Below, one piece after another: positions 54,638 through 64,000 of a DNA stretch of 64,000 nucleotides. The position numbers and the translations under genes were made by a program. Source of the stretch: Apodemus sylvaticus. Taxonomy: Eukaryota; Chordata; Mammalia; Rodentia; Muridae. Under the pieces are notes generated by a model. It was not told the DNA's origin. It did not search any database and saw only the letters and a program-made list of their open reading frames with translations. How positions within the stretch are numbered: the stretch's first letter is position 1; each line of letters starts with the position of its first letter. Location of the stretch: positions 82,490,013 to 82,554,012 of the forward strand of contig NC_067473.1 in the NCBI RefSeq assembly GCF_947179515.1. Reading direction: 5' to 3'.

Positions 54638-54837
54638 NNNNNNNNNNNNNNNNNNNNNNNNNNNNNNNNNNNNNNNNNNNNNNNNNNNNNNNNNNNNNNN
54701 NNNNNNNNNNNNNNNNNNNNNNNNNNNNNNNNNNNNNNNNNNNNNNNNNNNNNNNNNNNNNNNNNNNNNNNNNNNNNNNNNNNNNNNNNNNNNNNNNNNN
54801 NNNNNNNNNNNNNNNNNNNNNNNNNNNNNNNNNNNNN
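54638..54837. other. Assembly gap (200 N)
   Basis: A run of exactly 200 N, probably of arbitrary size, between L1 copy L and a GA tract. The true sequence, including the inner end of the right duplication arm, is unknown here. Confidence 0.99.
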
Positions 54838-54853
54838 GAGAGAGAGAGAGAGA

Positions 54854-54907
<54 letters not shown>

Positions 54908-54908
54908 G

Positions 54909-54957
<49 letters not shown>
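54838..54957. repeat. (GA)n tract beside the gap
   Basis: Nearly pure GA with a few GG interruptions. Mirror of the CT tract at 31591-31629. Confidence 0.95.
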
Positions 54958-54962
<5 letters not shown>

Positions 54963-55632
54963 CACGCACAGCTCTGCATTTTCTGTGGAGTCACTTCACC
55001 TTTCCCTCATCACAATATTTGATTTTAGAACAGTCTTGTTTTATGCACATATAATGATCATTTTACTCTGTTTGAGAAGATTTAATAATGTAGGGAACAT
55101 ACAAGTATAGCAAGTTGAAAGTATTTTCATTTTAAGCTTCACCACATTTGCTGAGTAATGATGTAAAAGCTGTATGACTGCTCAGAGAGAACATAAAGTG
55201 AATTTGTGACTTTCAGGTGACAAGTGAAATTGTTGGCTGATATACGGTCCTCTGTCAGCAACATGAAGACATTTTTAGGAATTTCCAAAGGAGAAAGAAC
55301 TTGGCCTCCAAATTAGTTCCACAAAATCTTTATAAAATATAGAATGCTTAATACTTTTTAATAAAGTAGTAATTCACAGCTCTTACCTGACAACTCTTAA
55401 ATAATTTAAATGCATGAATTCTTATTTGGAAATTACATTTAGTGCACAGGTGTAACCAGAAGCACACAGATGCTGAATAGAATATTATAATCTCACAGTT
55501 ATTAGCCAGTTCCCTTGAGATGAGGCAGCAGCAACAGGAATGGCACTGCAGAGACTGTGGAGAAGCAGTCATACACAAAACTTCATCAAAAGTTGCATGA
55601 TGTGAGTTTGGGAAATATATGAGTGTTCATTG

Positions 55633-55636
<4 letters not shown>

Positions 55637-55709
<73 letters not shown>

Positions 55710-55722
55710 CCCCTCTCTCTCC

Positions 55723-55770
<48 letters not shown>
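55637..55770. repeat. (TC)n microsatellite
   Basis: TC run interrupted at about 55706-55740 by CCTCCCC and CTGT units. It lies at the mirror position of the left-arm TTTC/TC/AC complex (30431-30767) but with a different make-up. Confidence 0.95.
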
Positions 55771-55778
<8 letters not shown>

Positions 55779-56375
55779 TTGTTTGCATTTTTGTGTGTTT
55801 CTGTGTGTATGCATGGTTGTGTATTTTGTGCACAAAATTGAAGGAGAAAGAGAGGAGGAGAAACACTGAGAGGATCAGGGAAAGGCAGAGGAGAGACAGA
55901 GACAGAGAGACAGAGATTAGTGAACTATGAGGTCTATGAATTGATTACAAGGATATAGTGTTCTGGTGCTGCTACTGTGAACACATTTACATCACTTAAG
56001 TGAAGAATTGAGAGTTAAATCAAATATGTTCATGAAATAAAATGAACATAAAGTTAAATGGAGGTATGTCCTCTCTTTTCTGAGTGACCTCGTCAGATCC
56101 AAAGTGCTCCTCTCTTGTGAACTAGTACAAACTTTCAAAGTAAATTATTTAAAAGAAACCTAAAATTCTGGAAGGCTTGAAAACATAAATTCATGTTTCT
56201 GACAACTGGTTTTTCTGTCATTTTCTGACAACTGGTTTTTCTGTCATTGACACTCTGGTCCAGGGAGTTCATAATGGTTACTGGCATTATTTTGTTTCAT
56301 TTTATTGACAATAATTTATAATTCTATATTCTGTTTTTCACATTAATTACGTTGTATTTGAGTTTGTGTGTATGA

Positions 56376-56515
56376 AAGACAGACAAACAGACAGGCAAAC
56401 AGACAGACAGAGACAGGATTGCAACCTGTAGTTCAGACGGACTTCAGTCAAACCCACTATTCTCCTACCTTAGCTTTGATAGTGCTGGAATCATAGGCAT
56501 GTGCCACCAAATATG
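56376..56515 (-). mobile_element. Old B1 SINE, right-arm copy
   Basis: Reverse complement of a diverged B1 (ending GGCATGTGCCACCA-type) with a CAGA-type run on its left. Partner of 29826-29956. Confidence 0.7.
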
Positions 56516-56623
56516 CTTGCATTTTGCATTTTTAATCTCTTATATACATTAGCAACTGATATTCTAGAAAAATGAAAATAGGCTTGTGATATTTGTCACC
56601 TAAACATTTACTCTTCAGTGTTT

Positions 56624-56649
56624 TGTGTGTGTGTGTGTGTGTGTGTGTT
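56624..56649. repeat. (TG)n microsatellite
   Basis: Partner of the AC run at 29692-29724 in the left arm. Confidence 0.9.
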
Positions 56650-56879
56650 GTGTGTGTTTTAGTCTATTTATCAAGCAATTATATTTTGTAACTGTAGTGA
56701 TTTTTACTTTAAATAATTTTATACTATTAACAAATTGTGAATATATTCCTCCCTGATAATGAAAGTTTTATTAGATATAATTTAGCTTTAATGCTACAAA
56801 GTTCAATTAAGAAACCTGAGATAAGGAAAAGGAATTCATTTAAATAAAATGACTAAAACTCCTACTGAAAATTATACTT

Positions 56880-57960
56880 CTGCAATAATAACGTTATAAG
56901 TGTTTAATAAATGAAGTGAGATTTCCAAATATTTTTGCAGTGCCTATATAGTGTTCTGGTGCTGCTACTGTGCACCAGATATTTCTCATAAAATTTGCTT
57001 TATGAGAAATCATTACAATAGATTAAACAAATCTATTTCAAACAGTTGAAACTTGAGACTAAGAGAATTTTATGCTCTACCATGTTATTAATTTGAAACT
57101 TTTCTAAGAATTCATCAATATGTGCAAATTTAACAGGCTAGGAAGTTATTGCTAAACACTAAATTACTTAATCTTTGTTGTATATTCAGGGCTTAAGTTT
57201 CATAAAATAAATGCATATAGTCAGTAACTTGAGAAAAGTGTAAAGTGGGAAAATACAAAGCACAATTCAAATGCATCAATATTATATACTGACTCTGGCA
57301 AAACAATAAATGGTTGCCATTTGGTTTTCACCCTGTAAGACAGCTCAAGTGTTTTGTATTACAGGAATGGAAAAGTTCACAGCTGGCCATAGGTAGGTGT
57401 AACTGTGATCTTAGAATTCTTGGAGCACACACTCAATACGATCCTCTGATAGGCTACTTAAAAGATTGAGATGGAGTTACTTTTTAAATATATGTCAGTG
57501 TAGATTCTTAATAAATAGTAATGGTTGTCATTATATTTTCATTTAATATATAATACTCAATGATCATCTTCAGTCAATTATCTTTCCCTGTCTCTATTAA
57601 TCCTTTTGTTAGGCCCTATCTACTGTCACACAACAAAGAGATCAAACCGAGTGAAACCTGTGTTCTTTTATTAATCCATATACTGATGATATTCATATGT
57701 CTACAAGCATATCTGGTGTACCTATGATACAAAATAGCTCAAAAGTAAAATTGTAAGCAGAATATGCTCAAATCATTTATTACAGAATACCACTTGATTC
57801 TACCACCTAGTGGTAGCAGTATAACAAAGAGAATTTTTAAAAGTACTCACCGTCTGAGCCTGCCATAAACACTCCTGTAGAATGAGGCTCTAAGAAGAAC
57901 TTATAAAGCAGAAATGTCATCAGCTCATCTCCCTCTAGACCCATAGTTATCATGTCATAT
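56880..57960. other. Right-arm non-coding AT-rich DNA
   Basis: Mirror of 28378-29690, with no gene. Segments such as GAGATGGAGTTACTTTTTAAATATATGTCAGTG have clear counterparts near 28840-28870. Confidence 0.6.
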
Positions 57961-58101
57961 GGAGAAGGCACTTCTGACCTTGACTTTGTCACAAAGTGGT
58001 ACCATCAAATGGAAAAGTGAACTTCCCTAATTCCAGAATTACAAGAATACAAGCAGCTGAGCTCCGGGTTTCCCATGTGTGAGACATTCTCTTCAGGCCA
58101 T

Positions 58102-58104
<3 letters not shown>

Positions 58105-58151
<47 letters not shown>
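58105..58151. repeat. (TG)n microsatellite, right arm only
   Basis: About 23 TG units between CCATAACTG and TAATAACTGA. The left arm at about 28225-28240 has only CCACACACTCAG, so the run grew after the duplication. Confidence 0.95.
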
Positions 58152-58155
<4 letters not shown>

Positions 58156-58261
58156 ACTGATCCCAGTCCTTGTGAACAAAAGCAAGAGTAATAATATCCC
58201 ATTAAAAAGAAGTATAATAATAATTTATATTCCCCAAGGTATCCATCCTGTTTTGAAAACA

Positions 58262-60228
58262 TTGATGGTGCCCTTCATTCACCTGCTTGTTGGGTCTTTC
58301 AGAGGGCAGTCATGATAGGTTCCTTTCTGTGAGCACTCCTTAGACTCAGTAACAGTGTTAAGCCTTGGGGCCTCTGTGAGCTGGATCCCAGTTGAGGATC
58401 CCTCAGTAGGCCTCCTTTTCCTCAGACTCTTATCCATTTTTGTCCCTGCAGTTCTTTCAGATAGGAACAACCATTGTTCATAGTTGACTGTGGGATGGCA
58501 GCCCCACCCCTCACTTCATGCCCTGTCTTCCTCCTGGAGGTGGGCTCTACATGCTCCTTCTCCCCACTGTGGGGCATTTCCTCCTTTGAGCCCTCAGTCT
58601 CTCAGCTCCCAGCTCTCTGGTACATTCTGGAGGGTCCCCCTACCTCCTGCCTCTGAGGATTGCCTGTTTCCATCTATTTTGCTGGCCCTCAGGGCTTCAG
58701 TCCTTCTCCCCCACCCAGTACCTGATCATGTTCCCTCCTTCCTCTCCCTGTCCTCTTTCCAACCAGGTCTCTCCCTTCCTCATTCCTCCTGTGATTGCTT
58801 TCTTTTCTCTCCCAAGGGATTGAGGCATTCTCAGCTGGGCCCTTCAGGTTTTTCTACACTGTTTGTGTCCTGAGGAGTTTATCATGGTGTTCAGTACTTT
58901 TTTGTGGCTTATATTCACTTATTAGTACATTCCATGCATGTTCTTTTGGGTCTGAGTTACCTCATTCAGGATGATATTTTATAGATCCATCCATTTTTCT
59001 GCAAAGCTCAGGATGTCCTGTGTAGTATCCATTGTGTAAATGAAATAAATTTTCTGTATCTATTCTCCTGCTGTGGGATTAGTGTACTGTTTCTAACTTC
59101 TGCCTATCACAAACAAGGCTGCCATGAACATAATGGAGCACGTACCTCTGTGGTCTGATGGGGCATCTTTTGGATATATTCCCAAGAGTGTAATAGCAGG
59201 GTCTTCAGGTAGATCTACTTCCAATTTTCTGAGGAACCTTCAGATTGATGTCTAGAGTAGTTGTAACAATGTGGAATTGGACCAGAAATGGAGGATGTTA
59301 CTCTTCACATCCTTGCTTTCTTGTGCTGTCACCTGAGTGTTTGATCTTAACCATTTTGGTGCGTTTAAGGAGGGATCTCACTGTTATTTTGATTTGCATT
59401 TCACTGATCACTAAGGGCTTTGAACATTTCTTTAAGCGCTTCTCAGTCATTCAAGATTCCTCTGTTATGAATTTTCTGTTTAGTTCTATACTCCATTTGT
59501 CAATTGGGTTGTATGGTTTCTTGGTGGTTAACTTCTTGAGTTCTTTATATATTTTGGATATTAGCTCTCTATTGGATTTGGGGTTAGTGAAGATTTTTTC
59601 CAAATCTGTAGGTTGTTGATTTACCCTATTGACTATGTCCTTTGCCTTACATAATTTTTCCAGTTTCATGAGGTGCCATTTATCAATTCTTGATCTTAGA
59701 GCATGAGCCATTGGAGTTCTGTTTAGGAAATTTCTTCCTATGCCAATGAGTTCAAGGTTTTACCCAATTTCTCTTCTATTAGATTTAGTACATCTGGTTT
59801 TATGTTGAAGTCCTTTATCCACATCTACTTGAGTTTAGTGCAAGTAACAAATATGGGTCTATTTTTATTTTTCTACATACAGACATCCAGTTATACCAGC
59901 ACCATTTATTGAAAATGCTTTCTTTTTGTCCATTGTATATTTTTGGCTTCTTTGTCAAAGCTCAAGTATCTATAAGAGTGTGGTTTTATTCTTTGGTCTT
60001 CAATTTTATTCCATTGATCAACATGTTTGTTTCTGTGCCAATACTATGTCGTTTTTTATCACTATTGTTCTGTAGTATAGCTTGATGTCAGGGATGGTGA
60101 TTCCCCCAGAAATTCTTATATTGTTAAGAATTGTTTTCACCATTCTGGGTTTTTTTTTTTTTCAGATGGATTTGAGAATTGCTCTTTCCATGTCTTTGAA
60201 GAATTGTGTTGGGATTTTGATTGCCGTG
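58262..60228 (-). mobile_element. L1 copy N inside the right arm
   Basis: Minus-oriented L1 3' UTR (58262-58880) and ORF2 C-terminal half (to 60228), including 59451-59711 with ALRSRIDKWHLMKLEKLCKAKD. The left arm has no L1 here, so it entered after the duplication or was lost from the other arm. It lacks the outermost 3' end and everything 5' of mid-ORF2. Confidence 0.8.
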
Positions 60229-60229
60229 A

Positions 60230-60900
60230 AACTTCTATTTAAAATACTAAGTATAGAAAACAAAAAACAAACCAAGAATGTCAATTGGAAGCTCTAAGTG
60301 AAAATTCAAGGCACAAATAATTAAATGAAACCCATCACATAAAAAGGTTAATTTCCTTAATTCCAGGAAAACATTGGTATAGGAAAAGCTGATTTCTTGA
60401 GGTAAACTTTCAAAGTCAGAAGTGCCTGCAGCAATATGTACCAAGTCCTTAATGAGAATAAATCTATATGCCCACCAGTACTACTCCTATTAATGAAGGA
60501 AGAACAGTTTTCTACAAGATAGACAGCCTAAAAATCTGTATTTCACAAACTAAACCCAACACATTACAGGACACATTATTTGGTCCTGTAGAGAGGAATA
60601 AGCATAGTAAAGAAACTGAGGGGATTATGAAGCCATAATTATCAAAATAAAAATTACCACTAAGATCAAACACCAAAAATCAACAACATGGTGCCTAGAA
60701 CTAACCCATACATTTCAATAATAATTCACTTATAAATGGCCTCAGTTCTCCACTCAAAAGACAGAGAGTGAATGAATGTATCAAAACCAAAATCTAGTTC
60801 TCTGCTGCCTACAAGAAACACAGTTTTAAAAGACAGGCACCATCGTTGAGTAAAGTGAGTACTCCAGTCAAAAGCAACCAGGATGAAAGCAGAAATCACT
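60230..60900 (+). mobile_element. Old L1 fragment, right-arm copy
   Basis: Mirror of 26895-27660, now reading in sense orientation: CTCCACTCAAAAGACAGAGAGTGAATG and CTGCCTACAAGAAACACA are old L1 text. Confidence 0.6.
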
Positions 60901-62196
60901 ATTCAAATGTTTGCCAAAATAGATCATATTCCCAGAGGAAGTACAGAAATCAATGCCAACATCAAGGATTAAAGAAGCACAGTGGTAATGGTTATCCCTA
61001 CATCTCACTAGATATTATTTGGCCTATATAAAAAAGATGGGTAACTCAAATCTGAAGCATCCATTCATAGAGAATGACTGCTGACTGTGAGGAACTTAGT
61101 TTGGGGGTTTCTTCAACTGCACTTCTGGTAAACAATGCAATTTTTTTTCTTCAAACCATTTAATATATTTCCTGATACTTGTGAGCAAATAGAAATCTTC
61201 CAAATTCTTTTCAAAATACTTTGTCATAAGGCTGAACTAAAGCAATGTGTCTTCATTTGACAATGCCTGGAGTAAATCTTTACATTTCTACCTCAAAGTA
61301 TACTACTTTCCAGCCCTATATCACATATTGTTTTAAATGGATTGTAATCCCCTGCATCTTCCTCAAGATATCATGCCGGTCCACTATTCTGATGACAGTG
61401 TGCTGCTTGGACTGCATAAGCACACAGTAGCAAACCTTTGGGTCTTTTGGAAAAAACACATGCCTTTAGAAGACTGGAAATAATTGCAACCAAAATTCAA
61501 GGACTTTCAACTTCAGTGATATTGCTAGTCCAGTGGTGTGGAGCGTGAAGAAATATCTATTCTCTGGTAGATGGTAAGTTGCTGCCACTGGTTCATCCTA
61601 CTACCAGGAAGAAAACCTAAAATGCTTACTGGGCTTATATAGATTCTGGAGACAGTACATTCATCACAGGGATGCTTTACTGTGGACTTTGTGCAAAGGA
61701 ACATGAAAAACTCTTACCTTTGAATAGAACTGCAATACCATAAGGCTCTTTGACAAATCCATACTATGTTTTAGGCTTCTTTCCATGTGGTCCAAATATC
61801 TAACAGACCCAATTTATCTGAGGTTTCATTAGCAGATAGGAATTATGTTTTAAACCTTAGCAGACCCTATGTATGACTTGCAATGGAAGCCCTTAGAATT
61901 TGGGATCAAATATCTACCACCATATGGAGTCAAATAGGCTCCCTTTGAGAGACAGCTCTTGGCTTACTATATAAACTTAGAAGAAATCAAATATTTAATA
62001 GTGGGATAGCAGATTACCATGTCGTTCTCACTGCCCGTATAAGGTTTGTATTTTCTGAACAACCAAGTTATGAAGGTGGATATGTACAGTTGCCATCCAT
62101 CATCAACTGGAAGTGCTATATATGTGATAAGGCCTCAGCAGGTTATGAAGACACAACTAGTAGTGGAAAATACCTGTGATTCTACTTCTGTTATGT

Positions 62197-62302
62197 ATAA
62201 TGTATAATATATAGTGTATAATGTATAATGTATAATGTGTAATGTGCAATGTATAGTGTATAGTGTATAGTACATAGTGTATAGTGTATATTATGTAATG
62301 TG
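62197..62302. repeat. Degenerate TGTATAATG / TGTATAG minisatellite
   Basis: About a dozen short units of TGTATAATG, TGTATAG and TGCAATG type in direct array. Unit lengths vary and there are no conserved spacers. Confidence 0.85.
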
Positions 62303-62393
62303 GTTCTACTCCAAACATTCATTGATAGAATTATGTGATGTGACTTTCACTCAGATGATTGAAAACAATAAAGTAAAAGTGTGTGTCTTAATT

Positions 62394-62710
62394 AGGATTC
62401 AATTGCTGTGAAAAGACACCATGATCAAGCAAACTCTTATAAGAAACAACATTTAACTGGGGATAGCTTATAGTTTCAAGGGTTCAGTCTATTATCATTA
62501 TGGAAGCAACCATGGCAGCCTCCATGATGTTGTGGAGTTGGAGGAACTGGGAGTTATACATATTGTACCAAAGGCAGCTAGGATAAGACTGAGTCCCACA
62601 TGGTTACAAGGAAAGTCTCAAATCCACTCCCACAATAGCCCACTTCCTTCAGTAAAGCCACACTTCCTAATAGTGCCACTCTTTGGGCCAAGAAAATTCA
62701 AACCACTACA
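62394..62710 (+). repeat. Rodent interspersed repeat (family not named)
   Basis: Starts near CAATTGCTGTGAAAAGACACC and ends near AAACCACTACA. This text type recurs in rodent genomes, and a related block lies in the composite insertion (about 38490-38640). Confidence 0.55.
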
Positions 62711-63689
62711 ACCTTGTTTGCTAATATTTGTACATAAAATGCAAAATAAAAAGTAGACAGCTTATAGCATTACAACTTATTTCTGGGACAATCATGGAAG
62801 ACATAATTGAAGGAAATATATAGAACTTCAGGAATTACATATAGTTGTATTCTTGGAATACATAGAGCAAATGATAGATGTGCAATTGTTTATTGATTCA
62901 TGGGATGTAGCCATTTGATTGGCTGGAAACTGAAGCTAGAACACACTGAAATTGAGGTTCTACTCCTTAGCCCTTTTCTTGAAATACACCATGTGTTGAT
63001 AGAGGTTATATATGGATTGAGGGTGGGTCATTTCATAGCATGTGCATAGCATGTAGTTGCGTCAACATGATTGAATTGGTACCTTTTATAGTCTACTAGT
63101 CCAGAGATTTCAAATGAGCATAGATACCACCATGTAATGATTTCAACTGAAGTATATAAAAATATGTCTCTGATAAGTGTATGGACAGAAACTTATAGGA
63201 TTAAACAAGTGATGGGATGTATATCATTGTTGATGTATATTCACAGGAGCAGTAACATCTCTTTTCAATTAGATGAATGAAAAGTCCAGTAAATTCTTAT
63301 TAGAATGATGTAGTAGATGATGCATAGCTAGTGTATATATATATAATATTCAAATTACCTAATTTCAGGGTTATATATTACTAAGATGAAATAAATGAAT
63401 AAGCATTAGAATATAGTATAGATATAACCTAAAAACAGATAAAATAATTTTGTGCATAGTGTTGTGGTTTATTTATGCTCAGCCCAGGGAGTCGCACTAT
63501 TAGCATGCATGGCCCTGTTGGAGTGGGTGTGGATTTGTTTGAGTATGTTCATCACTGGTTGTGGACATTTTTTAAAAAAAATGTTAATGCATACAATTTT
63601 ATTGTTTGAAGAAAACTTTCAAGTGTTTTTTTAATTTTTGCAGTTTCCAAGTATGAACAGCCATATCTTTGAGCCATGATGAGTCAGAA

Positions 63690-64000
63690 ATGAGAATTCT
63701 TTTTTCTAAATTCTTTGTTTACATACCAAATGCTTTCCCCTTTCCCTGTTCCTCCCTCCCCATATGTCCCATAAGCCCTCTTATCTTCACCCATTCTCCA
63801 ATCACCCCCTCCCTATTCTCTGTCCTGGTACTTCCCTACAATGCTGGATCAAGCCTTTCCAGGATCAGGGCCCTCTCCTTACTTCTTTGGGAAGTTATTT
63901 GCTATGCTAATTGTGTCTTGGGTATTCAGGGCTTCTGGGTTAAATAATATATATTTATCAGTGAATGCATTTCATATGTGTTCTTTTGTGATTGGGTTAC
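63690..64000 (-). mobile_element. L1 copy M, 3' end, continues past the window
   Basis: Minus-oriented L1 3' UTR (TTCTTTGTTTACATACCAAATGCTTTCCCC) and the first ORF2 C-terminal text, cut by the window edge. It is closely similar in layout to the start of copy L (52540-52840). Confidence 0.85.

Larger units (their letters stand above)
54838..61930 (-). repeat. Right arm of the large inverted duplication
   Basis: Reverse-complement partner of 25965-31470. It starts with a GA tract (54838-54957) and follows the left arm in mirrored order to the AAGGGCTTCCATTG-type block near 61885. It is longer because of an L1 insertion (58262-60228) in place of about 450 bases of the left arm. No gene is supported, and no second V1R copy lies in it. 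Confidence 0.88.
61931..63689. other. Non-coding flank beyond the right arm
   Basis: No supportable gene. It contains a degenerate TGTATAATG minisatellite (62197-62302), a rodent interspersed repeat (62394-62710) and AT-rich DNA. The frames at 62532 and 63452 are chance readings. Confidence 0.6.

Noticed and set aside
54489..55022. A 177-codon plus-strand frame across the N gap
   Set aside because: It joins antisense L1, unknown bases and a GA repeat, and has no meaning as a protein.
61000..61930. A second V1R copy in the right duplication arm
   Set aside because: I looked for the HRPKPTDL, FQAVTISP and SPEKKATQTILL boxes on both strands of the arm and did not find them. The V1R lies in the spacer, not in the duplicated unit.
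62197..62302. A CRISPR-like array
   Set aside because: The units are 7-10 bases in direct contact with no spacers, in a mammalian context. The other simple repeats were rejected for the same reason.

Overview
The window looks like mammalian, and specifically mouse (Mus), nuclear DNA from a vomeronasal-receptor-type neighbourhood. The reasons are two B1 SINEs of the young mouse type with target-site duplications, dense rodent L1 sequence with its antisense ORF1/ORF2 remnants, two class II (betaretrovirus-like) endogenous retroviruses, one with an IAP-type LTR, long TC/TTTC/AC microsatellites, and one intact single-exon vomeronasal type 1 receptor (V1R) gene. There are no bacterial features, rRNA or tRNA genes. 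All identifications were made by reading the sequence; none was checked against a database.

Layout. 1-2074: non-coding DNA with a young pair of inverted repeats (168-340 and 1688-1864). 2075-25235: a stack of L1 copies, all in minus orientation, one of them (14830-25235) split by a 6.7 kb provirus (ERV-1, 17403-24145) with two 388-bp LTRs, broken gag, pro and pol, and no env. 25236-25600: a plus-oriented L1 scrap. 25965-31460: left arm of a large, old inverted duplication, ending in CT-rich simple repeats. 31630-36829: the least repetitive part, carrying the only convincing host gene, the V1R at 34307-35218. 36830-40930: minus-oriented L1 with a 1.15 kb composite insertion flanked by a 16-bp target-site duplication. 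40930-47840: a 5'-truncated provirus (ERV-2) with gag, pro, pol, env and an IAP-like 3' LTR. 47877-54637: more minus L1. 54638-54837: an assembly gap of 200 N. 54838-61930: right arm of the inverted duplication, itself invaded by another L1. 61930-64000: non-coding DNA and the start of a further L1.

How the parts fit. The V1R is the one gene likely to act for the host, as a seven-helix pheromone receptor of vomeronasal sensory neurons. Around it the sequence records repeated L1 and ERV insertion and duplication by inversion, as is common at V1R clusters. The two arms share an old B1 and an old L1, so those elements were present before the duplication; microsatellites and one L1 differ between the arms and so changed afterwards. 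Both proviruses are defective. ERV-1 has nonsense codons in the dUTPase, a changed RT catalytic motif, a lost zinc-knuckle cysteine and frameshifts in gag and RNase H. ERV-2 has lost its 5' LTR and matrix region and has a stop in RT and frame changes in integrase and env, but keeps an intact dUTPase-protease-G-patch frame and two readable candidate -1 frameshift sites.

Most interesting: the inverted duplication around the V1R, its junction at a gap in a GA/CT tract, a chimeric L1 end shared by two distant L1 copies, the composite TSD-flanked insertion, and the fused pol-env reading frame of ERV-2.
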